DNA of 46,817 nucleotides, taken from Vicinamibacteria bacterium. GTDB taxonomy: Bacteria; Acidobacteriota; Vicinamibacteria; Vicinamibacterales; UBA8438. The notes under the pieces are model-generated. The model saw only the letters and a program-made list of their open reading frames with translations. It ran no database searches and was not told the DNA's origin. This document shows, one piece after another, positions 24,379 through 33,214 of this stretch (position 1 is its first letter; each line of letters opens with the position of its first letter). The stretch lies in NCBI GenBank assembly GCA_022821235.1, contig JAJEEA010000516.1, forward strand, positions 1-46,817. The letters run 5' to 3'. A program made the position numbers and the translations under genes.

Positions 24379-27300
24379 ATGATTCGTCGTATGTCGTGGA
24401 GGACTACCGCTGCGCTCCTTGTCGTCACGGTGCTGGGCGCGGCCGGCGCGGCTCCGGCGCAGAACACCACCACCGGAACGCTCGGCGGCGTCGTGCGCGA
24501 CGCGCAGCTCGGAGTGCTGCCGGGCGCGAGCGTCGTCGCCGTCCACGCCCCGACGGGGACGCGGTACGAAGCCTTCACCCGCGCCGACGGGCGGTTCGAC
24601 CTGCTGAACGCGCAGGTCGGCCCCTACGACCTCGAGATCGCCCTGGGCGGCTTCGGCACGCGGGCCCTGTCGGGCGTCGTCGTCAGCCTCGGCGAGGCGA
24701 CCGAGGTGCCCGTCATGCTGCAGCTCGCCACCGTCACCGAGACGGTGGAGGTCACCGCCGAGGCGAGCGCCGTCTTCTCGCCGGCGCGGTCGGGCACGAC
24801 GGCGAGCGTCGAGTCGGGGATCATCGAGACCCTGCCGACCCTCGAGCGCAGCCTCCAGGACTTCGCGCGCACCAACCCGTTCTTCGTCAAGACGAGCCGC
24901 AACGCCGACTCCGAGAGCTTCCTGAGCGTCGCGGGCCGGAGCGGCCGCTACAACAACATCCAGATCGACGGCGCCGTCAACAACGACCTGTTCGGGCTGG
25001 CCCGGCAGGGGACCCCGGGGGGCCAGGCCAACACCGAGCCCATCAGCCTCGACGCGGTGAGCGAGCTGCAGCTCGTGGTGGCGCCCTACGACGTGCGCCA
25101 GAGCGGCTTCTCGGGAGGCGGCATCAACGTCATCACCCGCGGCGGCTCGAACCGCTTCGGCGGCACCGCGTACCTCTACAACCGCAACCAGGGGCTGGTG
25201 GGGCGCGGCATCGACGACGTGCCCATCGCGACCTTCTTCGACCGGCAGCAGGGGGCGAGCGTAGGCGGCCCGCTGGTCCGGAACCGCGCCTTCTTCTTCA
25301 CCAACGTCGACGTCCAGCGGCGGGAGACCCCGGTCGGCTACTCGCTCGACGGATCGTCCGGCGTCGACTTCGGGCGGCTCGCCGAGGGCCAGCGGATCGT
25401 CGACATCGCGCGCACCCGATACGGCTACGATGTCCCGGGCGGCTTCGGCGAGATCATCCGCGGGAACCCGAATGACAAGATCTTCGTGCGGTCCGACCTG
25501 AACCTGTCGGCCGCCCACCGGCTGTCGGTGCGGCACAACCTCGTGAACGCCACCGCCGACGTCGGCTCGCAGTCGAACTTCCGCTACCGCTTCACCGACA
25601 ACTTCTATCTCTTCCGCAGCCGGACCGACTCGACGGTGGCCCAGCTCAACAGCACGCTGGGCGGCGCGTTCAACCTGGCGCGGGTCAGCTTCCAGCGCAT
25701 TCGCGACCGCCGGGGGCCGCGGACCGCGCCCTTCCCGCAGGTCACCATCGATCTCGAGGGCGGCGAGGAGATACGGTTCGGCAGCGAGCAGTTCTCGACC
25801 GCCAACGAGCTCGATCAGGACATCGTCGAGATACACAACGACCTGACGTGGGTGCGGGGGCGGCACCAGTTCACCATCGGCACCCACAACGAGCTCTTCC
25901 GGTTCCGCAACCTGTTCATCCGCGACAACTTCGGCGTCTACGAGTTCACGAGCCCCGCGCTCTTCGAGCAGGGGCTCGCCCAGTCCTACAGCTTCAGCTT
26001 CTCGCGCACCGCCGACCCCCGTCAGGCGGCCGGGTTCCGGGTCTACCAGCTCGGGTTCTACGCCGGCGACCAGTGGCGGGTGCGCGACGACCTCACGCTG
26101 ACCTACGGCATCCGCCTCGACGCGCCCGTCTTCCCCGACGCGCCGTCGGCGAACCCGCTCGTCGAGACGCTGTTCGGACGGGCCACCGACGTCGTGCCGG
26201 CGACGCGGAACTGGTCGCCGCGCATCGGCTTCAACTACGACCCGGCCCCGCGGTCGCGGCTCCGCCAGCAGGTGCGCGGCGGCCTCGGCCTGTTCCACGG
26301 CCGCACGCCGTACGTCTGGCTGTCGAACCAGTACTCGAACACCGGGAACGAGTTCCAGCGCATCAGGGTGTTCTTCGACCCCGACAACCGGATTCCGTTC
26401 TCGGCCGACCCCCACGCCCAGCCGACCGACGTCGGCTCGGCGTCGACCAACGAGATCAACCTCGTCGACCCCGCCTACCGCTTCCCGCAGCTCCTGCGCG
26501 GCAACCTCGCCTACGACCGGGACCTCGGGTTCTTCGGCCTCGTGGCGAGCGTCGAGCTGCTCTTCTCGAAGACCGTCCGCGACATCGACTACCGCAACCT
26601 CAACCTCGTCGCCGCCGGCGCCGCGCCCGACGGGCGGCCGACGCACGCCCGCCTGCACCGCGACTTCAGCGACGTCGTCCTCCTCACCAACACCCACCAG
26701 GGCGGAAGCTGGACGGTGGCCACGAAGCTCGACAAGCGGTTCGGCGACAACTGGTTCATGACCGGCTCGTACCTCTACGGCGAGTCGCGGTCGATGAACG
26801 ACGGCGGGTCGAGCCAGGCGACGTCGAACTGGCGCTACAACTACCACGACGGCGACCCCAACGCGGTGCCCCTGGCCGTCTCCGACTTCTCGCCCGGCCA
26901 CCGGTTCAGCCTGTCGGGCTCGTACCGCATCCCCGCCGGGCCCGCCGGCGTCACCCTCTCGGCCTACTACGACGCCCAGCAGGGCCGGCCCTACAGCTAC
27001 CTCGACGGGAGCGACAGCAACCGCGACGGCACGCGGGGGAACGACCTGCTCTACGTCCCGCGCGACGCCGCCGACGTCATTGTCACCGACGGCACCTTCG
27101 ACGACCTGATGCGGTTTCTCTCGGCCGGCTGCGACGTCACGCCGGGGACGATCGTGCCTCGGAACGCCTGCCGCGGCCCGTGGATCTACTCGCTCGACTT
27201 CCGCGTCGCGGTCGACATTCCGCGGGGACCGAACGAGGTCGAGCTCTTCCTCGACGTGCGGAACCTCGTCAACGCGTTCGACGCTAGGAACGGGCTGGTG

Positions 27301-27483
27301 GAGTTCGCCTTCTTCCAGAACCTCCAGCCCGTGCGGTCGAGCGTCGACCCCGACAGCGGCCGCTACGTCTACAGCCTGAACACCCCGGCCCGGCCCGGGT
27401 TCACCGGCGACCGCTATGCGCGCGACGACCTGCGGAGCCGCTGGCAGGCGCAGTTGGGGGTGCGCTACTCGTTCGGGCGGTAA
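24379..27483 (+). CDS. Oar-like TonB-dependent outer-membrane receptor with CarboxypepD_reg domain
   Basis: A 1034-residue outer-membrane protein. Signal peptide residues 1-28 (VLGAAGAAPAQN). Residues about 33-115 form the carboxypeptidase-regulatory beta-sandwich typical of Oar/SusC-like receptors (GGVVRDAQLGVLPGASV, TRADGRFDLLNAQVGPYDLEI). The plug follows at about 130-260 (IQIDGAVNNDLFGLA, SELQLVVAPYDVRQSGFSGG, GGINVITRGGSNRFGG). The remainder is a 22-strand-type barrel ending QLGVRYSFGR. It takes up large substrates through TonB energy. GGAGG stands about seven bases before the ATG. No dedicated periplasmic or hydrolase partner is clearly linked. The 1059-aa antisense ORF is a GC-skew artefact. 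An 82-bp tail overlaps a minus-strand gene remnant. Confidence 0.94.
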   Translation: MIRRMSWRTTAALLVVTVLGAAGAAPAQNTTTGTLGGVVRDAQLGVLPGASVVAVHAPTGTRYEAFTRADGRFDLLNAQVGPYDLEIALGGFGTRALSGVVVSLGEATEVPVMLQLATVTETVEVTAEASAVFSPARSGTTASVESGIIETLPTLERSLQDFARTNPFFVKTSRNADSESFLSVAGRSGRYNNIQIDGAVNNDLFGLARQGTPGGQANTEPISLDAVSELQLVVAPYDVRQSGFSGGGINVITRGGSNRFGGTAYLYNRNQGLVGRGIDDVPIATFFDRQQGASVGGPLVRNRAFFFTNVDVQRRETPVGYSLDGSSGVDFGRLAEGQRIVDIARTRYGYDVPGGFGEIIRGNPNDKIFVRSDLNLSAAHRLSVRHNLVNATADVGSQSNFRYRFTDNFYLFRSRTDSTVAQLNSTLGGAFNLARVSFQRIRDRRGPRTAPFPQVTIDLEGGEEIRFGSEQFSTANELDQDIVEIHNDLTWVRGRHQFTIGTHNELFRFRNLFIRDNFGVYEFTSPALFEQGLAQSYSFSFSRTADPRQAAGFRVYQLGFYAGDQWRVRDDLTLTYGIRLDAPVFPDAPSANPLVETLFGRATDVVPATRNWSPRIGFNYDPAPRSRLRQQVRGGLGLFHGRTPYVWLSNQYSNTGNEFQRIRVFFDPDNRIPFSADPHAQPTDVGSASTNEINLVDPAYRFPQLLRGNLAYDRDLGFFGLVASVELLFSKTVRDIDYRNLNLVAAGAAPDGRPTHARLHRDFSDVVLLTNTHQGGSWTVATKLDKRFGDNWFMTGSYLYGESRSMNDGGSSQATSNWRYNYHDGDPNAVPLAVSDFSPGHRFSLSGSYRIPAGPAGVTLSAYYDAQQGRPYSYLDGSDSNRDGTRGNDLLYVPRDAADVIVTDGTFDDLMRFLSAGCDVTPGTIVPRNACRGPWIYSLDFRVAVDIPRGPNEVELFLDVRNLVNAFDARNGLVEFAFFQNLQPVRSSVDPDSGRYVYSLNTPARPGFTGDRYARDDLRSRWQAQLGVRYSFGR

Positions 27484-27658
27484 TCCAGCCGAATAACTCG
27501 CTGGCACGCTTCAGGAGCGCCTGCAGATTCCAGTCAGCACCCTCCTCTCGCCAGATGCGGCGACTCCGTAGATCCGCCACATGGACGGATCGCTTCCGCC
27601 CGTCCTTGCTCCAATCGGCGGAGATGAAGAAGACCGGTGTAGTCACGACGTGAGTCAC
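27401..27658 (-). pseudogene. Truncated third gene of the VapBC-type operon (RNase H-like N-terminus?)
   Basis: A GTG at 27658 overlaps the VapC stop (GTGA), the same coupling used inside the operon. The first ~54 residues look genuine: VFFISADWSKDGRKRSVHVA, then DLRSRRIWREE and WNLQALLKRASEL. The D-x-S-K-D-x(n)-SVHVADL pattern resembles the first beta-hairpin of RNase H-like folds such as DUF429. At about 27484 the frame runs antisense into the TonB receptor's 3' end and loses any protein character. The gene appears to have been cut off when the receptor gene and the operon were brought together. Family assignment is tentative. Confidence 0.5.
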
Positions 27659-28056
27659 CCCATGCGAACGTGCTGCACGACGACACCCAGCCCCGGTGCC
27701 CTGGAGAGCCTGCCGTCGGCCGTCAGCAGGATGGCGTCGTTGGCGCGCGCGGCGGCTACGTAGAGGGCATCGTACGCACTGACGTTGTGGAGATGCCGCC
27801 AAGCCAAGCGGGCCAGCGTTCGATTGGGAAGACGGTCCACTGGCCAGGCAGCCAGGTCGTTCAGAGCGGTGAGCGCAAGCCCCTCATCGAGGCGACCGCC
27901 CAGCACCGCCTCGCGTAGCGCCGACAGCACTTCCGCGTCCAGCAGCTCCGGTGCCATCAGGGCCGCGCGCTCGACGAGATCGGCCAACGCCAGCCCGATC
28001 GGCGTCTTCAGGAGGTACTCGACCGCCACCGACGCGTCGATGACGTATCGGGTCAC
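27655..28056 (-). CDS. PIN-domain toxin (VapC/FitB type)
   Basis: A 133-residue PIN-domain ribonuclease, the toxin of a type II pair. Acidic residues are in place: D7 (YVIDASVAVEYL), E in LLDAEVLSALRE, D in SAYDALYVAAARAND and D in LLTADGRLSRAPG. Such toxins cleave RNA, often tRNA or rRNA, when released from the antitoxin. The start is a GTG overlapping the antitoxin stop (GTGA). Its own stop in turn overlaps the GTG of a truncated third ORF. Length and spacing are typical. Confidence 0.9.
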   Translation of the reverse strand: MTRYVIDASVAVEYLLKTPIGLALADLVERAALMAPELLDAEVLSALREAVLGGRLDEGLALTALNDLAAWPVDRLPNRTLARLAWRHLHNVSAYDALYVAAARANDAILLTADGRLSRAPGLGVVVQHVRMG

Positions 28057-28292
28057 CGCGATCCCAACTCGCGGTCCCGGAGGGCGCGCGCCTCGGCGAT
28101 CAGCGTCGCGGCATCGACGCCGAGGTCGGTCTCAGGCCGCTGAGCCCACCGCTTGCGCCACTCCCACGCGTCCAACTCGCGCTCCACGGCGGCGACCACA
28201 GCCGCGCTCAGGGTGCGGTTCGTCTCACGGGCGAAGCAGCGCAGACGATCGTGGAGCGAGTCGGGTATGTTCTTCACCTGCAGATGGGCCAT
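28053..28292 (-). CDS. Ribbon-helix-helix antitoxin (FitA/VapB type)
   Basis: A 79-residue antitoxin. The N-terminal HLQVKNIPDSLHDRLRCFA followed by ETNRTLSAAVVAAVERELD is the Arc/FitA ribbon-helix-helix, which binds DNA as a dimer; the C-terminal part (WEWRKRWAQRPETDLGVDAA) should wrap the toxin. The start at 28292 is chosen over the track start because the ribbon strand begins there and a taccat box stands exactly six bases upstream, predicting a leaderless mRNA. The inverted repeat overlapping that box is the likely autoregulatory operator. Confidence 0.85.
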   Translation of the reverse strand: MAHLQVKNIPDSLHDRLRCFARETNRTLSAAVVAAVERELDAWEWRKRWAQRPETDLGVDAATLIAEARALRDRELGSR

Positions 28293-28322
28293 GTCATGAT
28301 GGTAGCATGACGTTGGCATGAC
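28293..28322 (-). promoter_or_regulatory. Operator-like inverted repeat overlapping a leaderless promoter
   Basis: gtcatg (28293-28298), seven bases, catgac (28306-28311), then a further catgac at 28317-28322. The 28299-28304 spacer reads taccat on the minus strand, six bases before the antitoxin ATG, so antitoxin dimers bound here would cover the -10 box. Confidence 0.6.
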
Positions 28323-28442
28323 GGGCGTCGGCAACTGCCTCTCGGACGCCATGACGACGGCCCGCTGCCGCCGCGCAAGCCAAGCTCGCGCGTGCTGCGT
28401 ACGCATGCCCTGACGCGCGCCCCGGAACACGGAAGCGGGTGG

Positions 28443-28448
28443 TAGGAT
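28443..28448 (+). promoter_or_regulatory. -10-like box, leaderless start of the NHL-repeat gene
   Basis: taggat ends seven bases before the ATG at 28456; no Shine-Dalgarno. Confidence 0.5.
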
Positions 28449-28455
28449 ACCGGCC

Positions 28456-29508
28456 ATGTTGACTCATCTCTCGGCCCGCATCACGCTCGTGGTGGCCGTC
28501 CTGGTGGGCGTGACCGTCGGGGTCACCACGCAGCCGCTGCCCAACCCGTACCGCCTCGTCGACGAGTGGCCGAACCTGCCGTCGCACATGAACGGCGGGA
28601 GATGGGGCGAGACCATCGGCGTCGACCGCGACGCGGACGGGAACATCTGGGTCTTCCACCGCTGCTTCAACAACCAACCGCCGGGGGCCGCCACTTGCGT
28701 GGGGCGGGACGACGACCCGCCGGTGGTGAAGTTCAGCCCCGACGGCGAACTCCTCGACAGTTGGGGCGAAGGGGTGTTCGCGGCCCCGCACGGCTTCCAC
28801 GTCGACCCCGAGGGCAACTTCTGGGCGACCGACTACAACGGGAGCGAGACGGTGCTCGGCATGGACGCCGGCGGGCGCGGGCACCAGGTCTTCAAGTTCA
28901 GCCCGGACGGGGAGATCCTCATGACCCTCGGCCGGGCCGGGGTCGCGGGCAACGGGCCGGACACCTTCGACCGGCCGACCGACGTCGCGGTCAACGCCGA
29001 CGGCGACATCTTCGTCACCGACGGCCACGGGCCGAACAACCGAGTGGTGAAGTTCGACCGGGACGGCCGCTTCCTGATGACGTGGGGAGGGCCGGGCGAC
29101 GGGCCGGGCGAGTTCGACCAGCCCCACACCCTCACCCTGGACAGCCGCGGGCGGGTGTTCGTCGGGGACCGTTCGAACGGCCGCGTGCAGATCTTCGAGC
29201 CGGACGGGACGTTCGTCGCCGAGTGGCGGCAGTTCGGGCGGCCGAGCGGCATGTTCATCGACGAGGACGACGTGCTCTACGTCACCGACTCGACCTCGAA
29301 CGCGACGAACAACCCCGGCTTCGACCGCGGCATCTACATCGGCAGCGCGGTGGACGGGACGGTCCACGCCTACATCCCGGATCCGGATCTCGACCGGCAG
29401 GACGAGCTGCGCATCTCGGGGGCCTCGGGCATCACCGCCGATCGCGAGGGCAACGTGTACGCCGCCGACGTCGGCCCGCAACGGATCCGCAAGTACGTCA
29501 AGCAGTAG
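28456..29508 (+). CDS. Exported NHL-repeat beta-propeller protein
   Basis: A 350-residue protein with an N-terminal signal segment (ITLVVAVLVGVTVGVTTQ) and six-bladed NHL repeats: IGVDRDADGNIWVFHR, VVKFSPDGELLDSWGEG, HGFHVDPEGNFWATDYNG, PTDVAVNADGDIFVTDGHG, HTLTLDSRGRVFVGDRSNG and GITADREGNVYAADVG. The layout resembles the peptidylglycine alpha-hydroxyglycine lyase (PAL)-like group that is abundant in Acidobacteriota. Without the metal-binding histidines checked, catalytic activity is not claimed. It starts leaderless and is divergent from the toxin-antitoxin operon. Confidence 0.85.
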   Translation: MLTHLSARITLVVAVLVGVTVGVTTQPLPNPYRLVDEWPNLPSHMNGGRWGETIGVDRDADGNIWVFHRCFNNQPPGAATCVGRDDDPPVVKFSPDGELLDSWGEGVFAAPHGFHVDPEGNFWATDYNGSETVLGMDAGGRGHQVFKFSPDGEILMTLGRAGVAGNGPDTFDRPTDVAVNADGDIFVTDGHGPNNRVVKFDRDGRFLMTWGGPGDGPGEFDQPHTLTLDSRGRVFVGDRSNGRVQIFEPDGTFVAEWRQFGRPSGMFIDEDDVLYVTDSTSNATNNPGFDRGIYIGSAVDGTVHAYIPDPDLDRQDELRISGASGITADREGNVYAADVGPQRIRKYVKQ

Positions 29509-29787
29509 CGGCGGGACCCGGCGGGACGACAGGCGGTGCGGTACAGACCGGGCCGCGGATGAGAGCCGGTGGCCTCGGGCGAGATCGGCGCCGAGGCGCT
29601 CTGTCATCGGGGATGTCCTCGTCGGGTCGATGAGGTCCGGGAAGTTGTCGCGCGGCCACGGCGACCTCCTGGCTGATGAGGCCCGCCTGGCGCAGCCGCG
29701 CCCGGAACGGGACGACCTGCGGGGCGCCGCCGTTCGGGGCGGCAGGCCGCCGGGCACAGCCGGGGAGAACCGACTGCGGCCGCCCGG
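29509..29787. other. Intergenic, no gene supported
   Basis: On the minus strand, downstream of the AAA gene, one frame gives VVPFRARLRQAGLISQEVAV and another continues RDNFPDLIDP; this might be a frameshifted gene remnant, but there is no start, family match or complete frame. Confidence 0.3.
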
Positions 29788-31383
29788 TCACATGCCCCAG
29801 ACGGTGACCGGCGCAGCGCCGCCGGCCGACTCCGGGCGGCGGAAGATCTTCTCCTCCCACGTCCTGGACGGCGAGCGGTCGAAGACGACCAGGTGCCCCG
29901 ACTCCGCCCCGCAACGGTCCATGTAGCCCCGCGTCTGGTCGACGCCCTCGCGTATCGTGCGCTCCAGCCCGTCTCGGCGCACCTTGCACTCGACGACGAA
30001 CCGCCGGTCGCGATCTCCGAGCGGCCAGACTATCAGCAGATCGACGCGGCCCCGGCCCAGGGCGTACTCCCGTTCGATGCGGCCGCCCCCGTTCGCGACC
30101 TTCTGGAGGTACGCCTGCAGCAGCAGTTGGGGCCCGGCTTCCCGGTACCGGTCGAAACGTTGCGTCCAGTGTTCCGAGTGCTCGCGGAAGAAACGCTGGA
30201 ACGCCTCCAGCAGCCGGTCCACGTTCAGGCCGCCGGCGGCGTCCACGTACGACGACGTCTCCGCCTCGACGTCGTCCTGCGCCGCCCACGTCAGCTCGCG
30301 CGGAATCACCTCCGCGTATATCGGGTTGGCGATGCGCTTGGCGTCGTCCCGCGCCAGCAGGCCGAGGTCGCGTGCGTACTCGACGTCCCGGTCCCGTTCC
30401 GCGTAGCTCCCCCGGCCGGCGGCGCCGATCAGCATGGGCGCCACCACCCGCCGCACGCGCTCCTCGCGCAGCTTGTCGGCCAGATTGTCCAGGTGCGTCA
30501 CGCGGGCCTGGATCAGCCGTTCCTGGGCGTCCAGGATGTCGCCCTCCGCGATCGGACGGGAACGGTCCCGGCCCGCCGCCGTCTCGAAGCACGCCTCCCG
30601 GCACAGGGCGTTCACCAGCCACGGCTGCCCCGCGGTGCGCGTGCAGACCGCCTCCAGCGCCGCCGACGTGAATGCCTGCCCGGTCTCGGCGGTGTGCTGT
30701 TCCAACAGCGCCCGCGTCTCCGCCCCGCTGAAGTCGCCCAGCCGCAACGACTTCGACTTGACGTTGAACGCGCTGCCGCCGAGCACCAGCGCGTTCCGCG
30801 CCCCGGACCGAATGCGGTAGTCCCGCACGTCCCGCACGCCGCACAGGACGACGCTGTGCGGGAAGCTCCGCGGCCGCTGGTCGTAGCCGGCCCGCAACTG
30901 CCGCAGCACCGACAGCAGCGTGTCGCCGACCAGCGTGTCGATCTCGTCGATAAGCAGCACCAGCGGACGCGGATCGGCCTCCGCCCACCGGGAGAGCACG
31001 TCGATCAGCGCGCCATCCGCGCCCTCGCTCTCCAGCGCCGCCGCCCGCAGGCGGTCCGGCGTCTCGTCACCCAACGTCAGCCGGGCCCGACGGGCGAGCT
31101 CGCCCAGCATCGCCCGCATCGCCCGCGCGGTGTCCTCGCGCGCCGCCTGCCCGACCTCGAAGTTCGCGTAGACGCAGCGATAGTCCCCCGCCGCTCCTGC
31201 GTTCAGCAGATCGCGGAGGGCCAGCAGCGCCGACGTCTTGCCCGTCTGTCGCGGGGCGTGCAACACGAAGTACTTCTGGCTCCGCACCAGAGCCAGCACG
31301 TCGTCGAGATCGATCCTCGTCAGCGGCGGGATGCAGTAGTGGTCCCCCGCACGGACCGGACCCTCGGTGTTGAAGAAGCGCAT
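29788..31383 (-). CDS. AAA-like ATPase with C-terminal PD-(D/E)XK nuclease, copy 1
   Basis: A 531-residue protein. The N-terminus MRFFNTEGPV-x-DHYCIPPL precedes Walker A APRQTGKT (43-50); Walker B is PLVLLIDEIDTLVGD near 140; a sensor-like region follows. The C-terminal ~90 residues form a PD-(D/E)XK nuclease fold: RGRVDLLI with D448 and FVVECKV with E465/K467. ATPase-nuclease fusions of this kind are widespread in mobile or expanded families; a DNA-processing or defence role is suspected, not proven. The start is taken as the second ATG (31383), because cacaat stands seven bases before it and the same arrangement precedes copy 2. A near-identical paralogue lies immediately upstream in tandem. 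Confidence 0.87.
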   Translation of the reverse strand: MRFFNTEGPVRAGDHYCIPPLTRIDLDDVLALVRSQKYFVLHAPRQTGKTSALLALRDLLNAGAAGDYRCVYANFEVGQAAREDTARAMRAMLGELARRARLTLGDETPDRLRAAALESEGADGALIDVLSRWAEADPRPLVLLIDEIDTLVGDTLLSVLRQLRAGYDQRPRSFPHSVVLCGVRDVRDYRIRSGARNALVLGGSAFNVKSKSLRLGDFSGAETRALLEQHTAETGQAFTSAALEAVCTRTAGQPWLVNALCREACFETAAGRDRSRPIAEGDILDAQERLIQARVTHLDNLADKLREERVRRVVAPMLIGAAGRGSYAERDRDVEYARDLGLLARDDAKRIANPIYAEVIPRELTWAAQDDVEAETSSYVDAAGGLNVDRLLEAFQRFFREHSEHWTQRFDRYREAGPQLLLQAYLQKVANGGGRIEREYALGRGRVDLLIVWPLGDRDRRFVVECKVRRDGLERTIREGVDQTRGYMDRCGAESGHLVVFDRSPSRTWEEKIFRRPESAGGAAPVTVWGM

Positions 31384-31390
31384 GACCTGC

Positions 31391-31396
31391 ATTGTG
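31391..31396 (-). promoter_or_regulatory. -10-like box of AAA-nuclease copy 1
   Basis: Minus-strand cacaat, seven bases, ATG at 31383. The paralogue has gacaat at the same distance. Confidence 0.45.
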
Positions 31397-31500
31397 GCAA
31401 CCCCGTCGCGCCTCCGCGCGACGGACGCTACCTCAGTGAACTTCGTTGTCCAACTCCATCATTCCTGAACCCGATCCTGTCGCGGACTCAGGCAAGACGG

Positions 31501-31518
31501 GCAAACGATTTCGTTTGC
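31501..31518. other. Perfect 8-bp inverted repeat between the two AAA-nuclease genes
   Basis: gcaaacga-tt-tcgtttgc, 44 bases past the stop of copy 2 and 105 bases before the box of copy 1. AT-rich against its surroundings and without a T-run; it could be an operator or a terminator stem. Confidence 0.45.
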
Positions 31519-31561
31519 AGGTGTCGTCGAGGATCGAGCCGACAGCCCCGCACGGTCGACG

Positions 31562-33160
31562 TCACATGCCCCAGACGGTGACCGGCGCGGCGCCTTCGTC
31601 GGCCGGCGCGTCGCGGCGGAAGATCTTCTCCCCCCACGTCCTGTCCGCCGAGCGGTCGAAGACGATGAGGTGGCCCGACTCCGCCCCGCAACGGTCCATG
31701 TAGCCCCGCGTCTGCTCGACCCCCTCGCGCACCGTGCGCTCCAGGCCGTCGCGCCGCACCTTGCACTCGACGACGAAGCGGCGGGTGCGGCCCCCGTGCG
31801 GCCACACGATCAGCAGGTCCACGCGTCCGCGGCCCAGGGCGTACTCGCGCTCGAGACGGCCTCCCCCGTTCACCACCTTCTGCAGATACGCCTGCAGCAG
31901 CAGTTGCGGGCCGGCCTCCCGGTACCGGTCGAAGCGCTGCGTCCAGTGCTCCGAGTGCTCGCGAAAGAACCCCTGGAAGTCCGCGAGCAGCCGGTTCACG
32001 TCGAGCGCGCCGTCGGCAAGCACGTACGACCCGGTCTCCGCCTCGACGTCGTCCTGCGTCACCCACGTCAGCTCGCGCGGAATCACCTCCGCGTAGATGG
32101 GGTTGGCGATGCGCTTCGCGTCGTGCTGCGACAGCAGGCCGAGGTCGCGCGCGTACTCCACGTCGCGGTCGCGGTCGGCGTAGCTCCTCCGATCGGCGGC
32201 GCCGGTCAGCATCGGCGCCACGACCCGCCGCACGCGATCCTCGCGCAGCTTGTCGGCCAGGTCGTCCAGGTGCGTCACGCGGGCCAGGATCAGCCGCTCC
32301 TGGGCCTCCAGGATGTCGTCCGCGGTGATGGCGCGGGCGCGGTTCCGGCCCGCCTCGCTCTCGAAGCACGCCTCGCGGCACAACGCGTTCACCAGCCACG
32401 GCTGCCCCACCGTCCGCGTCCAGATCAGCGCCAGCGCGTCTTCGGTGAACGCCTGTCCGGTCTCGGCCGTGTGTTGCGCCGGCAGCGCCCGCATCTCTGC
32501 CTCCGTGAAGTCGCCCAGTCGTAACGACTTCGACTTGATGTTGAACGCGCTGCCGCCGAGGACGAGCGCGTTCTGCGCGGTGGAGCGGATGCGGTAGTCG
32601 CGAACGTCCCGCACGCCGCAGAGAATCACGCTGTGGGGGAAGCGGCCGGGCCGGTCGGGGTAACCGGCGCGGAGCTGCCGCAGCACCGACAGCAGCGTGT
32701 CTCCCACCAGCGCGTCGATCTCGTCGATCAGCAGCACCAGCGGCCGCGGGGCGGCCCGCGCCCACCGGGACAGCACGTCGATGAGGGCGCCGTCGGCGCC
32801 CTCGGTCTCCAGTGCCGAGCCCCGCAATCCGTCCGGCGTGTCGTCGCCCAACGTCATGTGAGCCTGGCGGGCCAGCTCGCCGAGCAGGGCCCGCATCGCC
32901 CGCGCCGTGTCCTCCCGCGCCGGCTGGCCGATCTCGAAGTCCGCGTATACGCAACGGAAGTCGCCCGCGGCGCCGCTGTTCAGCAGATCGCGCAACGCCC
33001 GCAACGCCGAGGTCTTGCCCGTCTGCCGCGGCGCGTGCAGAACGAAGTAGGTCTTGTCCCGCACCAGGTCGAGCAGCTCTTCCAGATTCACCCGCTCCAG
33101 CGGGGGGATGCAGTAGTGGTCCGCCGCCACGACGGGACCCGCGATGTTGAACTTGCGCAT
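31562..33160 (-). CDS. AAA-like ATPase with C-terminal PD-(D/E)XK nuclease, copy 2
   Basis: A 532-residue tandem paralogue of the preceding gene, roughly 80% identical by eye. Same architecture: DHYCIPPLERVNLEELLDLV, Walker A APRQTGKT, Walker B LVLLIDEIDALVGD, and the nuclease motifs GRGRVDLLIV and FVVECKV. The differences are scattered substitutions; no catalytic residue has been lost, so both copies may be active. The start at 33160 follows gacaat by seven bases; the longer track ORF to 33352 instead includes a stray fragment of a third copy. The two copies are separated by 169 bases and could arise from a simple tandem duplication followed by divergence. Confidence 0.87.
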   Translation of the reverse strand: MRKFNIAGPVVAADHYCIPPLERVNLEELLDLVRDKTYFVLHAPRQTGKTSALRALRDLLNSGAAGDFRCVYADFEIGQPAREDTARAMRALLGELARQAHMTLGDDTPDGLRGSALETEGADGALIDVLSRWARAAPRPLVLLIDEIDALVGDTLLSVLRQLRAGYPDRPGRFPHSVILCGVRDVRDYRIRSTAQNALVLGGSAFNIKSKSLRLGDFTEAEMRALPAQHTAETGQAFTEDALALIWTRTVGQPWLVNALCREACFESEAGRNRARAITADDILEAQERLILARVTHLDDLADKLREDRVRRVVAPMLTGAADRRSYADRDRDVEYARDLGLLSQHDAKRIANPIYAEVIPRELTWVTQDDVEAETGSYVLADGALDVNRLLADFQGFFREHSEHWTQRFDRYREAGPQLLLQAYLQKVVNGGGRLEREYALGRGRVDLLIVWPHGGRTRRFVVECKVRRDGLERTVREGVEQTRGYMDRCGAESGHLIVFDRSADRTWGEKIFRRDAPADEGAAPVTVWGM

Positions 33161-33167
33161 CCCCTCC

Positions 33168-33173
33168 ATTGTC
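33168..33173 (-). promoter_or_regulatory. -10-like box of AAA-nuclease copy 2
   Basis: Minus-strand gacaat, seven bases, ATG at 33160; matches the arrangement in copy 1. Confidence 0.45.
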
Positions 33174-33214
33174 GCACCGCGGCGCGGGTCGTCACCGCAC
33201 GCGCCCCGGCACGA

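Noticed and set aside
24328-27507. 1059-aa minus-strand ORF
   Set aside because: Antisense to the TonB receptor gene, which has clear domains; long antisense ORFs are expected at this GC content.
29509-29787. Possible antitoxin-like remnant downstream of AAA-nuclease copy 1
   Set aside because: The protein-like pieces lie in two different frames without a start codon; too weak to call.
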